Shown one piece after another: positions 16,701-24,296 of a DNA stretch of 64,000 nt. The notes under the pieces were generated by a model. It was not told where the DNA came from and did no database searches. It saw only the letters and a list, made by a program, of their open reading frames with translations. The stretch spans positions 1 through 64,000 of the forward strand of contig NZ_WOEZ01000139.1 of the NCBI RefSeq assembly GCF_013177735.1, read 5' to 3'. Numbering within the stretch: the first letter of the stretch is position 1; each line of letters starts with the position of its first letter. The translations under genes and the position numbers were made by a program. The DNA is from Paraburkholderia elongata. GTDB lineage: Bacteria; Pseudomonadota; Gammaproteobacteria; Burkholderiales; Burkholderiaceae.

Positions 16701-17232
16701 TTCCTACCTCATGTACCCGAAGCAGACGAGCGATTACTTCGCGCACCTGCGTGCCTATAGCGACACCTCGGTGCTGCCGACGCCGGCTTTTCTCTATGGA
16801 CTGCAGCCGCAGGAGGAAGTGGCGATCGACATTGCTCCGGGCAAAACCTTGCTCGTCGCGTTGCAAGGCAAGCACGCCGACACCGAGTCCGGCATGATCA
16901 AGGCTCAGTTCGAGTTGAACGGACAATCGCGCACGGCCTTGATCGAGCAGCGTACTACCGCACATGCGGGACCGGCGCGTCATAGCCACCCGGTAGCCGA
17001 TCCCTCGAATCCGCTGCATGTCGCGGCTCCCATGCCGGGTTCGATCGTGACCGTTGCGGTACAGCCGGGGCAGCGAGTCGCCGCCGGTACGACGTTGGTC
17101 GCATTGGAAGCGATGAAAATGGAAACCCACATCGCGGCGGAGCGCGACTGCGAGATTGCCGCCGTGCATGTCCAGGCGGGTGACCGTGTGGCCGCGAAGG
17201 ATCTGCTGATCGAGTTGAAGGGCGACGGCTGA
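13723..17232 (+). CDS. pyc: Pyruvate carboxylase (biotin-dependent, single-chain)
   Basis: 1169 residues, the size of alpha-4 type pyruvate carboxylase, which makes oxaloacetate from pyruvate, bicarbonate and ATP. The domains come in standard order: biotin carboxylase (RSLLIANRSEISIRVMRAA at the start, glycine-rich ATP loop KASWGGGGRGMRV, FIEVNPRIQVEHTVTE), carboxyltransferase (LLTDTTMRDAHQSLFATRMR near residue 550, VHFHTHDTSG supplying metal ligands), and a C-terminal biotinyl domain with VALEAMKMETHIA, biotin Lys near residue 1132. The reading frame is open far upstream, but homology begins at MNNPLIRSLLIANRSE, so the ATG at 13723 is used. It refills the TCA cycle when growth substrates enter as acetyl-CoA or pyruvate. 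Confidence 0.93.
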   Translation: MNNPLIRSLLIANRSEISIRVMRAAAEMNIRTIAIYSKEDRLALHRFKADESYLVGEGKKPLAAYLDIDDILRIAMQAKVDAIHPGYGFLSENPDFAQAVIDAGIRWIGPSPEVMRMLGNKVAARNAAVAAGVPVMPATPPLPHDLQECMRLAAGIGYPLMLKASWGGGGRGMRVLESEDDLESALVAARREALAAFGNDEVYVEKLVRNARHVEVQILGDMHGDLVHLHERDCTVQRRNQKVVERAPAPYLDDAGRALLCDSALRLMRAVGYTHAGTVEFLMDADSGQFYFIEVNPRIQVEHTVTEMITGVDIVKAQIRITEGGRIGMIEDTLDERGVVRVRAAGVPAQPDIPLNGHALQCRITTEDPENGFLPDYGRLTAYRSAAGFGVRLDAGTAYGGAVITPYYDSLLVKVTTWAPTAAESIRRMDRALREFRIRGVASNLQFLENLVNHPAFGRGDVTTRFIDLTPELLAFAKRRDRATKLLRYLGEVSVNGHTEMSGRSLPSLPMSRPVLPALDTVSPLPPGTRDRLRELGPEKFARWMLDQKQVLLTDTTMRDAHQSLFATRMRTADMLPIAPFYARELPELFSMECWGGATFDVALRFLKEDPWQRLAQLRERVPNILFQMLLRGSNAVGYTNYADNVVRFFVSQAASAGVDLFRVFDSLNWVRNMRVAIDAVRESGALCEGAICYTGDLFDGSRSKYNLNYYVGIARELQDAGVHILGIKDMAGICRPQAAAALVKALKEETGLPVHFHTHDTSGISAASALAAINAGCDAVDGALDAMSGLTSQPNLSSIAAALAGSERDPGLSLERLHEASTYWEGVRRYYAPFESEIRAGTADVYRHEMPGGQYTNLREQARSLGIEHRWTEVSRAYADVNRMFGDIVKVTPTSKVVGDMALMMVANDLSAADVCDPAKEVAFPESVVSLFKGELGFPPDGFPVGLSRKVLRGEPPAPYRPGDALAAVDLEAARTQGNADCEHKLDDQQLASYLMYPKQTSDYFAHLRAYSDTSVLPTPAFLYGLQPQEEVAIDIAPGKTLLVALQGKHADTESGMIKAQFELNGQSRTALIEQRTTAHAGPARHSHPVADPSNPLHVAAPMPGSIVTVAVQPGQRVAAGTTLVALEAMKMETHIAAERDCEIAAVHVQAGDRVAAKDLLIELKGDG

Positions 17233-17250
17233 TCGGTGAGGCGCGACAGG

Positions 17251-17276
17251 TGCGCGCCGCATTCATGCGGTGCGCA
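17251..17276. terminator. Imperfect hairpin after pyruvate carboxylase
   Basis: TGCGCGCCGCAT, 2-nt loop, ATGCGGTGCGCA: a 12-bp stem with one mispair, 18 bp past the stop codon. No T-run follows on the plus strand, so intrinsic termination is uncertain. Confidence 0.4.
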
Positions 17277-17280
17277 CTTG

Positions 17281-17297
17281 AAAAAAGCCGCTTGGCT
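17281..17297 (-). terminator. Small intrinsic terminator for the sulfite dehydrogenase/HiPIP operon
   Basis: On the minus strand AGCC, AAGC loop, GGCT (17297-17286) runs straight into six T residues (17286-17281). It is downstream of the HiPIP gene. Confidence 0.45.
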
Positions 17298-17302
17298 GCA
17301 GT

Positions 17303-17340
17303 CTTGCCGCTCACACAACGTTAGTTGTGTGAGCGGCAAG
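17303..17340. terminator. Perfect 17-bp stem-loop between convergent genes
   Basis: CTTGCCGCTCACACAAC (17303-17319), loop GTTA, GTTGTGTGAGCGGCAAG (17324-17340), with no mispair. It sits between the convergent pyc and HiPIP genes. No T-run is attached directly, so it may act as a transcript-stabilising hairpin or together with the small terminator beside it. Confidence 0.6.
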
Positions 17341-17369
17341 CTCAGGTTGTGCCATTGTCAGGCGCGGCT

Positions 17370-17681
17370 TCAGGCCTTCTTCACGTACGCGCTGCACCAC
17401 CCCTTCGCCGAGACCAGCTTACCGGCAAAAATCGGGCACGGACCTGATGCATCGCCAGGCTTGCCCTGATAGAGCTGACAGGTGGCGCACGCCTGGCCCG
17501 GCTGATACTTCGCATATTTAGCCTTGTCGACGTGTGTCGCGTCCGCCTTATAGCCAAGCGACTGTGCGGTCGGATCGCTTTCGGATACCGCGGGCGTCTC
17601 GGCCGACGCCTTGCCCGAGAGCGCAACGGATGAGGCCAGCGAGGCGGCTAGTATCATGAAGTGACGACGTGATGATTGCAT
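17370..17681 (-). CDS. High-potential iron-sulfur protein (HiPIP)
   Basis: 103 residues. A twin-arginine-type signal (SSRRHFMILAASLASSVALS) is followed by the HiPIP cysteine pattern: C65 and C68 (QACATCQLY), C82 (GPCPIFAGK) and C96 (GWCSAY) hold one [4Fe-4S] cubane. HiPIPs are soluble periplasmic one-electron carriers. The start at 17681 is fixed by AAGGAG upstream and by the signal peptide. It follows the sulfite dehydrogenase cytochrome by 86 bp on the same strand, suggesting it accepts electrons from sulfite oxidation and passes them to an oxidase. Confidence 0.9.
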   Translation of the reverse strand: MQSSRRHFMILAASLASSVALSGKASAETPAVSESDPTAQSLGYKADATHVDKAKYAKYQPGQACATCQLYQGKPGDASGPCPIFAGKLVSAKGWCSAYVKKA

Positions 17682-17767
17682 GTAGGGCTCCTTTCTTTTA
17701 GAGGGTGGGGGCGGGCCTTCGGCGTGCCAGCCGATGCGGAACTTCGTGTCGCCGTGTAGCGACAGTT

Positions 17768-18118
17768 CTACTGTTTGCCCTTGATCGCGGTCAGATACGT
17801 AGCGAGTTCTTCTACCTGCTCCGCGGGTATGGGTGCGCCGTACGCGGTGCGCATCTTGTTGATCTCCGCCTTCCACTCACCGAAGCGCAATGGCGGCTGG
17901 CGCGTAACCATGCCCGCCGAATGACAGATCATGCACTGCGAGTTGGCGATCTCGGCACCGGCGCCCGGTGGAAAAACCTGCTCACTATCAGGGAGGGTAA
18001 CACTGACGGTGCGATTCAAGGCTGCCGCCGACGGCGCTTTCTGTGCGGTTTCGGCGAAGGCGGCCGAGATGCCGACGGTAGCGAGCAGAATCAATATCAA
18101 CACGTTTGGACTTTTCAT
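17768..18118 (-). CDS. sorB: Periplasmic mono-heme cytochrome c, sulfite dehydrogenase subunit (SorB-like)
   Basis: 116 residues: a signal peptide (MKSPNVLILILLATVGISAA) and one heme c site, CMICH (C62, C65, H66), with a later Met as probable sixth ligand. The C-terminal part, EWKAEINKMRTAYGAPIP then EQVEELATYL, is typical of small cytochromes paired with SorA. It lies 10 bp downstream of the molybdenum subunit with a strong GGAG site, so it should be its electron acceptor in the periplasm. The symbol rests on context as much as on sequence. Confidence 0.8.
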   Translation of the reverse strand: MKSPNVLILILLATVGISAAFAETAQKAPSAAALNRTVSVTLPDSEQVFPPGAGAEIANSQCMICHSAGMVTRQPPLRFGEWKAEINKMRTAYGAPIPAEQVEELATYLTAIKGKQ

Positions 18119-18128
18119 GTTCCGCTCC

Positions 18129-19367
18129 TCAGGAAACCATCAGCGTGATGGATTCGACGACGTTGCGCATGAAGCCCGCAGTGTTCCAGTTTGCGGTATC
18201 CGGCTGCACGACCCCCGCGGTGTTCGTCGCCTTGATTTTCAGTTCCATGGGACCGGCCTTGGGTATCAAGTGCGTTTCCCATTGCCTGAAGCTGTATTTG
18301 CCATGATCGTGGCCGAGACGCGTGGACACCCAGGTCGCGCCGCCGTCAGACGACACGCTGACATCGCGCACGCCGGTATCTCCGCCAAGGGCGATGCCGC
18401 GTACGTTGAGCGGCTTGCCGGCGGCCACATTCTGGCCATTCGTGAGATTGGTGAAGAACGAGCGTGGGACCATCCGGTTGATCGGCACCATCTTGACGCC
18501 GGTTTGGCCAGGCGTGATGCTGGCATGGGGGGTGTCCGGCATCAGGTAGGCCTTTGACATCCAGAAGTTGTCGTCCGGGTGGTCCAGCACCTCGATATCG
18601 TTGAGCATTTTCACCCAGTAGGTTGAATACCAGCCGGGCACAACCAGGCGCAGCGGAAAGCCGTTCAGCAGCGGCAACGGCTGACCGTTCATCGCATAGG
18701 CGATCATCACTTCGCCATCGCGTGCATGGTCGATGTCGAGCGACTTCATGAAGTCCGGTGTTGCCGGGAGGACCCCTGTGTCGAGCCCGTTAAAGCGGGC
18801 CTGCACGGCGCTGCTCTTTATACCCGCACGATCCAGGATATCGCGCAGACGGACACCGGTCCATAACGCATTGCCCATCGCGCCGTTGCCCCATTGAGCA
18901 CCCGCCACGCGCGGATCGTAGAATCCTCGCGAGTTGCCGGAGCACTGATTCACCGCTGCCAGTTCAACCGGTTCGAACTTGGTCCGCAGTTCGGTCAGGC
19001 TCAGGCTGAGCGCTCGTTCAACCTGTCCGTGAACGTTCAGGCGAAATGCGGCGCCGTCGATCTTCGTGGGAATGTCGGCGAGATGCCAGCGCACGAAAAA
19101 CTGGTCGTTAGGCGTGAACACGCCTCGATCGAAGACGGAAAACGGCGTCTCCAGCAACGGCGGACGGGTTCGCAGCAGCAACATCTCGCCTTTCTGCGGA
19201 AACGCGCTCGTCAAGTCGCGCTCGCCGCCAGCGAATGGCAGGTTGAAGGTTTCTGCCGACCACGCGCTGCGGTTCCATCCGGCCATGGTGCCGGCGAGAC
19301 CGCCAGCGGCAAGACCGTGAAGCATCTTGCGCCGGCGCGCGTCCACGCCGTGGGAATGGTCTTTCAT
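18129..19367 (-). CDS. sorA: Sulfite dehydrogenase, molybdenum cofactor subunit (SorA-like)
   Basis: 412 residues of the sulfite oxidase family. A Tat signal (ARRRKMLHGLAAGGLAGTMA) precedes the Mo-pterin domain. The molybdenum-ligating cysteine is visible in AAVNQCSGNSRGFYDPR (C142), with GVRLRDILDRAGI, and LRLVVPGWYSTYWVKML around the active-site Arg/Tyr. The C-terminal dimerisation domain (about 285-405) has DVSVSSDGGATWVSTRL. It oxidises sulfite to sulfate in the periplasm, handing electrons to the cytochrome encoded next. The start at 19367 is chosen for GAAGGAGA upstream and the Tat signal. It would dispose of sulfite from desulfonation reactions. Confidence 0.87.
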   Translation of the reverse strand: MKDHSHGVDARRRKMLHGLAAGGLAGTMAGWNRSAWSAETFNLPFAGGERDLTSAFPQKGEMLLLRTRPPLLETPFSVFDRGVFTPNDQFFVRWHLADIPTKIDGAAFRLNVHGQVERALSLSLTELRTKFEPVELAAVNQCSGNSRGFYDPRVAGAQWGNGAMGNALWTGVRLRDILDRAGIKSSAVQARFNGLDTGVLPATPDFMKSLDIDHARDGEVMIAYAMNGQPLPLLNGFPLRLVVPGWYSTYWVKMLNDIEVLDHPDDNFWMSKAYLMPDTPHASITPGQTGVKMVPINRMVPRSFFTNLTNGQNVAAGKPLNVRGIALGGDTGVRDVSVSSDGGATWVSTRLGHDHGKYSFRQWETHLIPKAGPMELKIKATNTAGVVQPDTANWNTAGFMRNVVESITLMVS

Positions 19368-19497
19368 GGGAGTCTCCTTCGGGTTCGTTTTATCGTTTGA
19401 CCATAAGCATAAGCATGCCGGCACCGCTGAAGCGCCCGAATGTTTCCGCGGCGTCGCGTCATATCAACCGACTTGATTCGCCATCCTGACTAACATT

Positions 19498-19980
19498 CTA
19501 TTCCGACGCCATCTCGAAGAATACGCGCATCGCCTCCGTCACATAACGCTGCTGGTGACGCAGCATCAGGAAATCCCGCGACGGCAGAGGCCAACGGAGT
19601 GCTGTCAGCGTCCCGGCACTGAGTGAGGACGCCGCGACCAGACGGGACATCACGGTCGCGCCAGCACCGGCCTCGACCGCGGAGCGTACCGCTTCGTTCG
19701 ACGGAAGCTCCAGCGCGATCTCGAACCCAGAGGGATCGCCCCCTAAGCTTCGCACCATCTTTTCGAAGATCCCGCGTGTACCCGATTCCGGTTCACGCAG
19801 CACCCAGGCGCTATCGCGCAAGTCAACAATATCGGCAGATGTCGAACCGTGACGGGCCCAAGGGTGACTGGGGGCGACTACTAACACCAGTTCATCCTGG
19901 GCAACCGCGCGCACGTCGAGACCGTCGGCGTCCACCTGGTCTTCCACGAAACCAAGATCGACGGCGCCCTCGGCGACCAG
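19498..19980 (-). pseudogene. LysR-type regulator remnant lacking the DNA-binding half
   Basis: The minus strand encodes only the C-terminal part of a LysR substrate-binding domain: LVAEGAVDLGFVEDQ, then LVLVVAPSHPWA, SAWVLREPESGTRGIFEKM, ELPSNEAVRSAVEAGAGATV and a normal C-terminus. The N-terminal helix-turn-helix and first ~150 residues are missing. Reading back past position 19980, homology stops and an in-frame stop appears at 19993-19995. A GTG could start a 149-residue product, but it could not bind DNA. The break coincides with unrelated operator-like sequence at 19985-20060, pointing to a rearrangement. Confidence 0.8.
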
Positions 19981-20008
19981 AAAAAGGAGGAATTATCGCG
20001 ATGACTGA

Positions 20009-20060
20009 TTCTATATTCCAACACAGAATATAGAACGAATTGATCGGTTATATAGAACGA
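20009..20060. promoter_or_regulatory. Orphan operator-like repeats at the LysR breakpoint
   Basis: TTCTATATTC (20009-20018) and GAATATAGAA (20026-20035) form a perfect 10-bp inverted repeat with a 7-nt spacer. ATATAGAACGA occurs at 20028-20038 and again at 20050-20060, 22 bp apart. A strong AAGGAGG (plus strand, 19985-19990) and an ATG at 20001 open a 10-codon frame that stops inside the repeat. No intact gene on either side suits this site, so it probably belonged to a lost promoter. Confidence 0.5.
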
Positions 20061-20063
20061 TGC

Positions 20064-20888
20064 TCAGACTGCGCCGCCGTTGGGCGAAATGATCTGACCC
20101 ACCAGATAGTGATTGTCGGACGCAAGGTAGACCGCAAGCGAGGCGTACTCCTCCATCTTGCCGAACCGGCCTAGCGGGATCAGTTGCATGAGCCTGTTCT
20201 TTTGCTCCTCGGTGGAGCGGGCGAAGTACTTTTCGAAGTCCGGCGTCTGGACGCCGCCCGGCGCGATCGCATTCATGTAGATGTTCCCGCCGGCCACTTC
20301 TGCCGCCACCGTTCGTGTGAATGTAATCACTGCACCTTTCGTCGCGGAATAGTGCGGACTATGGGCGCTGATGGTAGACATCCCGGCAATCGACGCAATG
20401 TTGATGATCTTGCCGCTGCCTTGGGGCTCCATGATCCGCAATGCTTCGCGCGTGCAGTAGAACACGCCGTGAACATTGACGCCCCAGTAGCGATGCCATT
20501 GTTCGTCTGACATCGAGCTGGTAAAGCCTAACGCCTGTCTGGGCACTGGCGTTGTCATGTAGTCCCAATGCCTGTTGCGCCGCGCGTCGTCCTCGGGACC
20601 GATCGGCCCGATTCCCGCGTTGTTGACCAGCACGTCCAGTCGACCAAAGCGCGCCGCGATGCTCGAGAAGAGGTTTGCCACCTGAGCGCTGGAGGAAACG
20701 TCGCATACCTGAGCGATGCATTCGTGTGTCCCCGCGGCGGTCATTTCCTCACGCGCGGCGTTCAGGTTCTCCTCGTTGACGTCGCAAATGATGACCTGGG
20801 CGCCGGCACGTGCGTAAGCCAATGCAATGCTCTTTCCGAGACCTCGGGCACCGCCCGTCACGAGGGCGATCTTGCTATCCAGTGTCAT
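20064..20888 (-). CDS. Short-chain dehydrogenase/reductase (274 residues)
   Basis: Classical SDR with NAD(P)-binding TGGARGLG (residues 11-18), an acidic residue ending the second strand (VIICDVNEEN) suggesting NAD preference, NNAGIGP, an active-site Ser in INIASIAG and YSATK. An insertion of about 30 residues (DDARRNRHWDYMTTPVPRQA) after NNAG makes it longer than the ~250-residue norm and may shape the substrate pocket. It is divergent from a second SDR at 21086 with a 197-bp gap, at the edge of the catabolic cluster. Substrate unknown. Confidence 0.85.
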   Translation of the reverse strand: MTLDSKIALVTGGARGLGKSIALAYARAGAQVIICDVNEENLNAAREEMTAAGTHECIAQVCDVSSSAQVANLFSSIAARFGRLDVLVNNAGIGPIGPEDDARRNRHWDYMTTPVPRQALGFTSSMSDEQWHRYWGVNVHGVFYCTREALRIMEPQGSGKIINIASIAGMSTISAHSPHYSATKGAVITFTRTVAAEVAGGNIYMNAIAPGGVQTPDFEKYFARSTEEQKNRLMQLIPLGRFGKMEEYASLAVYLASDNHYLVGQIISPNGGAV

Positions 20889-20991
20889 ACGACTGATCCT
20901 TTCAGGTTGCGATCGAGCTCAAGCCGGCCGGGGGAGAACGGATGATCCGGCCGATGCGCCAAAAGACTACCGGCGGCGTCGCCTGAAGGCT

Positions 20992-21009
20992 CCCCCCAGC
21001 AACGGGGGG
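20992..21009. repeat. Intergenic GC hairpin between divergent SDR genes
   Basis: CCCCCC, a 6-nt loop and GGGGGG form a compact stem in the gap between the two SDR genes. It is reminiscent of the other C-rich hairpins in the window but with a different stem. Confidence 0.4.
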
Positions 21010-21085
21010 CCGGGTATTCAGGAGTACCGTCGCGAGAGCAGACCGTTAAGCTTCTCGACAACAGCGGTTGATTCTGGAGAGGCAA

Positions 21086-21820
21086 ATGAATTCGGTGGAA
21101 AACACAGCGCTGCGAGGAAAGGTCGCCGTCATCACGGGCGCAGGTCGCGGCATCGGCCGCGCCATTGCACTTGCCTATGCGAAAGCTGGGGCAGCTGTCG
21201 CGTGCAGCGCACGCTCAGGCGGGGAGATCGATGAAACCGTCGCGTTGATCACCGCGCAGGGCGGTCGAGCGATCGCGATCTCCTCAGACGTAGCGAACTA
21301 CGAATCGGTCGAGGCGCTGTTTTCGGGAGCGGTTCGGGCGTTCGACGGCGTGGACATCGTGCTTGCTAATGCGGGCGTGGGCACCGTGACCGGGACGGTC
21401 GAACACTCCGACCCGAAACTCTGGAAAGAGGTGATCGACGTGAACCTCGTTGGTGCGTTCAATACCGCGCGCGCGGCGATTCCGCATCTGCGTCGGCGCG
21501 GTGCGGGCAAGCTGATCCTGATGGGCTCGGGGCTGCGGCAGCGTCCCAATGCCAATCTGTCCGCCTATGGCTGCTCGAAGGCGGGAATGTGGCTGCTTAC
21601 GCAAACCCTCGCGCTGGAACTCCTGGACGCAAACATCAGCGTCAATGAGCTGATCCCTGGGCCCGTGCGTACCGCGATGACTGACTTTGGCGGCAAGTGT
21701 CAGATCAACGAAGAGTGGCTCAAGGAACCGGAGGACGTCGTTCCGCTCGCGATATTCCTTGCCAGCCAGCCGGATGGCGGCCCATCCGCACAAAGCTTCA
21801 GTCTGATGCGCCGCGCCTGA
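21086..21820 (+). CDS. Short-chain dehydrogenase/reductase (244 residues)
   Basis: SDR with TGAGRGIG near residue 17, ANAGVG, active-site Ser in ILMGSGLRQ and YGCSK. SARSGGE at the second strand hints at NADP use. The C-terminal SDR strand is irregular (DGGPSAQSFSLMRRA instead of the usual TGQxxxxDGG), but the frame is intact. The ATG at 21086 is chosen over one 6 codons upstream because GGAGAGG precedes it. An MFS transporter follows on the same strand after 69 bp, so the two are probably co-transcribed. Substrate unknown. Confidence 0.83.
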   Translation: MNSVENTALRGKVAVITGAGRGIGRAIALAYAKAGAAVACSARSGGEIDETVALITAQGGRAIAISSDVANYESVEALFSGAVRAFDGVDIVLANAGVGTVTGTVEHSDPKLWKEVIDVNLVGAFNTARAAIPHLRRRGAGKLILMGSGLRQRPNANLSAYGCSKAGMWLLTQTLALELLDANISVNELIPGPVRTAMTDFGGKCQINEEWLKEPEDVVPLAIFLASQPDGGPSAQSFSLMRRA

Positions 21821-21889
21821 GGGTTTTCGACTCGCACTGAACGCCCGCCAGAACGCAGAAGAGCCAGAACCGACAGGAGAAGAACCACA

Positions 21890-23197
21890 ATGGGATTGCA
21901 TCTAGCCGAAACCGGAAGGGCCGATCTAGCTGGCGCGTCACCACGCTCACGGGCTTACCCGTGGGCCGTATTTGCGCTTGTACTTGGCCTGCTTCTTTCT
22001 GACTATATGTCGCGGCAGGTACTGAGCGCCGTGTTTCCTCAACTGAAGGCCGCGTGGACCCTGACGGATGCTCAACTGGGCAGCCTGAGCGGCGTTGTGG
22101 CGCTGATGGTCGGGATACTCACCATGCCATTGTCGCTGCTGGCAGATCGTCGGGGCCGCGCACGTAGCATCGCGCTGATGGCGGTGGTATGGAGTATCGC
22201 CACATTGTGCTGCGGGTTCGCGGCGAACTACGGCCAGATGCTGGCTGCGCGGTTCTTCGTTGGCGTAGGCGAGGCGGCCGACGGCAGTGTCGGACTGGCC
22301 GTCATCATGAGCGTCTTTCCGCCAAAGGTGCGCGCGACATTGGCGGGCGCTTTCACATCGGCCGGGATCTTCGGCGCGGTGCTTGGCACAGCGCTTGGCG
22401 GCTCCGTTGCGACCCACTATGGGTGGCGCGCGGCGTTCTCGGTGATGGCCGTCGTCGGGCTGGTTGTGACTGCCGTATATAGCCTGATTGTCACGGAGGG
22501 CAGGTTGGCGCGCCACGTTCACCAGAGTGCGGCCGTGCGAACAGGCGCGGGCCTTTCGGTTTGGGACACCCTTCGCTCTGTTTTCGGCTCGCGTGCCCTG
22601 ATCTGCGCTTACCTCGGCGGTGGCCTCCAGTCCTTCGCGCTCTATTCCCTGCTGGCGTGGATGCCGAGCTATCTCAACCGTTACTACGGGATGGCGCCGG
22701 GCAAGGCGGCCATGTCCGCGGCGGGGATGTTCGTCCTGAGTGGTATCGGAATGACGCTCTGCGAGGTGTTGACTGACTGGGCGGGCCGTGGCGCTCCAGC
22801 CCGCAAGGTTTCATTTGGCATAGGCTTTTGCCTGTTGTCGTGTGGGGTGCTCTCCGTCGCGTTCCGCCTGCCTGCAGGTAATGCACAGATCATCCTGATC
22901 GCGGTCGGCGCACTGGTGGCAGCCGGTCCGTGGGGGCCAGCGGGCGCCTCGGTCGCCAACCTCGCGAATCCTGTTGTTCACGCTACCGCTCTCGCGATCC
23001 TTGCCTTGGCGTACAACCTGATCGGCGCGGCTCCGGGTCCGTTCATTACCGGCGTGCTCGCGGACAAGGTGGGCTTGCTCGGCGCGCTTCAACTGGCGCA
23101 ACTGGTGTCCATTCCGGCAGCCATGGCGTTCGAGCTTTGCCGGCGGACCTATCTGCGCGACCTGCCGGATGCCGTGCGCCAGGGTGACCATTCCTGA
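21890..23197 (+). CDS. MFS transporter, anion:cation symporter-like (paralogue 1)
   Basis: 435 residues with 12 predicted membrane helices. The first helix reads AVFALVLGLLLSDYMSRQVL, and the loop 2-3 MFS motif is LLADRRGRARS. GVGEAADGSVGLAVI resembles organic-acid transporters of the ACS/spinster branch. A second transporter at 25651 shares its layout and many motifs (LLLSDYMSRQVL, WMPSYLNRYYGMAPGKAAM). AGGAGAAG precedes the ATG. Its position after an SDR and opposite an AraC regulator suggests uptake of the substrate, or an intermediate, of the local pathway. Confidence 0.87.
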   Translation: MGLHLAETGRADLAGASPRSRAYPWAVFALVLGLLLSDYMSRQVLSAVFPQLKAAWTLTDAQLGSLSGVVALMVGILTMPLSLLADRRGRARSIALMAVVWSIATLCCGFAANYGQMLAARFFVGVGEAADGSVGLAVIMSVFPPKVRATLAGAFTSAGIFGAVLGTALGGSVATHYGWRAAFSVMAVVGLVVTAVYSLIVTEGRLARHVHQSAAVRTGAGLSVWDTLRSVFGSRALICAYLGGGLQSFALYSLLAWMPSYLNRYYGMAPGKAAMSAAGMFVLSGIGMTLCEVLTDWAGRGAPARKVSFGIGFCLLSCGVLSVAFRLPAGNAQIILIAVGALVAAGPWGPAGASVANLANPVVHATALAILALAYNLIGAAPGPFITGVLADKVGLLGALQLAQLVSIPAAMAFELCRRTYLRDLPDAVRQGDHS

Positions 23198-23232
23198 TTC
23201 GCCGCAGATACCATCATGGCCCCCGTGCATTT

Positions 23233-24234
23233 TCACTTTCGGTGGCGACTGCGCCACTCACGGGGCGTCATATCAAAACGCTTCTGGAACCAGACCGTGA
23301 ACGCCCCCTGGTTTGTGTAGCCCAACAGGGCGGCGACCCGGCCGATCGGATAACGTGGGTTGAGCAGGTAGCGCACAGCAAGATCACGCCGCACTTCTTC
23401 AACGATGCCCGAGAAACTGGAACCGGCTGAATCAAGCTGGCGCTGCAGGGTGCGCACCGTCAGATTCAGTTGTTGCGCCACCAGTTCGATTGAAGCCTGA
23501 CTGAGGGGCAATAGCAGGTAAATCGTCTTGCGCACGTCCAGCGCAATTGAATCCGCCGCCGTATTGTTTAGCGGATTGGCCAGGCTTTCCGCATACCGGA
23601 CCAGCACGGGGTCTGCATTCGGATTCGGATAATCGAGGTCCGCTGCCGCACAAACGAATCCGTTGAAGTCGCTTTCGAATGTGACCGGGCAGCCGAAGAA
23701 CCGGCGATGGAAGGTGAGATCGGGCGGCGCCGCATGGGTGAAGTGCACGCTGTGCGGTTTCCAGTGGGCACCGAGGAGCGCGCTGGAATGGCGGGACAGC
23801 ACGCCGACTGCCAATTCAATCGCCTGTACTGTCGGGGTGCCCGGTTCGGCGACAATCTCTTCGCGGATCGTCACCGTGTCGCCGGTCGTTTCGACGTAAA
23901 CACCCAGCGCTTCGTTGAGCAGATAGCGGTACTGGGCAGCCGCCAGCAGCACCTCACGGAGCGTGCGCTTGTGGGCGAGCAGAACGTTGATGACGCCGCT
24001 GCCGAACTGCTGGCGGGTTTGCGCTATCTGCAGCCCGAGTGTCGAACACGACGCTTTCTCCGCCGTCGCTTCGAGCAACCGACAGGCGCCGTCAGCCGGG
24101 ATCCGTTCATCGGGGTTCGCCAGCGCCACAGCGTCGAGACCGACCTCTTGCACAAGCTCATAGGGGTTGAGACCCAAGCCTCTCACCACGTCGAAATACC
24201 CGTGCAGTGTCGACGACCTCACCATGCTTTGCAT
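23233..24234 (-). CDS. AraC family transcriptional regulator of the catabolic cluster
   Basis: 333 residues: an Arabinose_bd-type sensor domain (STLHGYFDVVRGLGLNPYEL at the start, IPADGACRLLEATAEKAS, FHRRFFGCPVTFESDFNGFV), then a C-terminal AraC double helix-turn-helix (NLTVRTLQRQLDSAGSSFSG, LLGYTNQGAFTVWFQKRF, TPREWR). AAGGAGATC supports the ATG at 24234. It is divergent from the BKACE gene with a 207-bp gap containing a pair of direct repeats (24297-24327). It is therefore the likely activator of the BKACE-to-ligase genes. Same family as the regulator at 2375. Confidence 0.9.
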   Translation of the reverse strand: MQSMVRSSTLHGYFDVVRGLGLNPYELVQEVGLDAVALANPDERIPADGACRLLEATAEKASCSTLGLQIAQTRQQFGSGVINVLLAHKRTLREVLLAAAQYRYLLNEALGVYVETTGDTVTIREEIVAEPGTPTVQAIELAVGVLSRHSSALLGAHWKPHSVHFTHAAPPDLTFHRRFFGCPVTFESDFNGFVCAAADLDYPNPNADPVLVRYAESLANPLNNTAADSIALDVRKTIYLLLPLSQASIELVAQQLNLTVRTLQRQLDSAGSSFSGIVEEVRRDLAVRYLLNPRYPIGRVAALLGYTNQGAFTVWFQKRFDMTPREWRSRHRK

Positions 24235-24296
24235 TCGATCTCCTTCCGTTCCTCACGCGCGAAGCCCATTAGCGCAGGATTGGTGTTAACGCGCAG

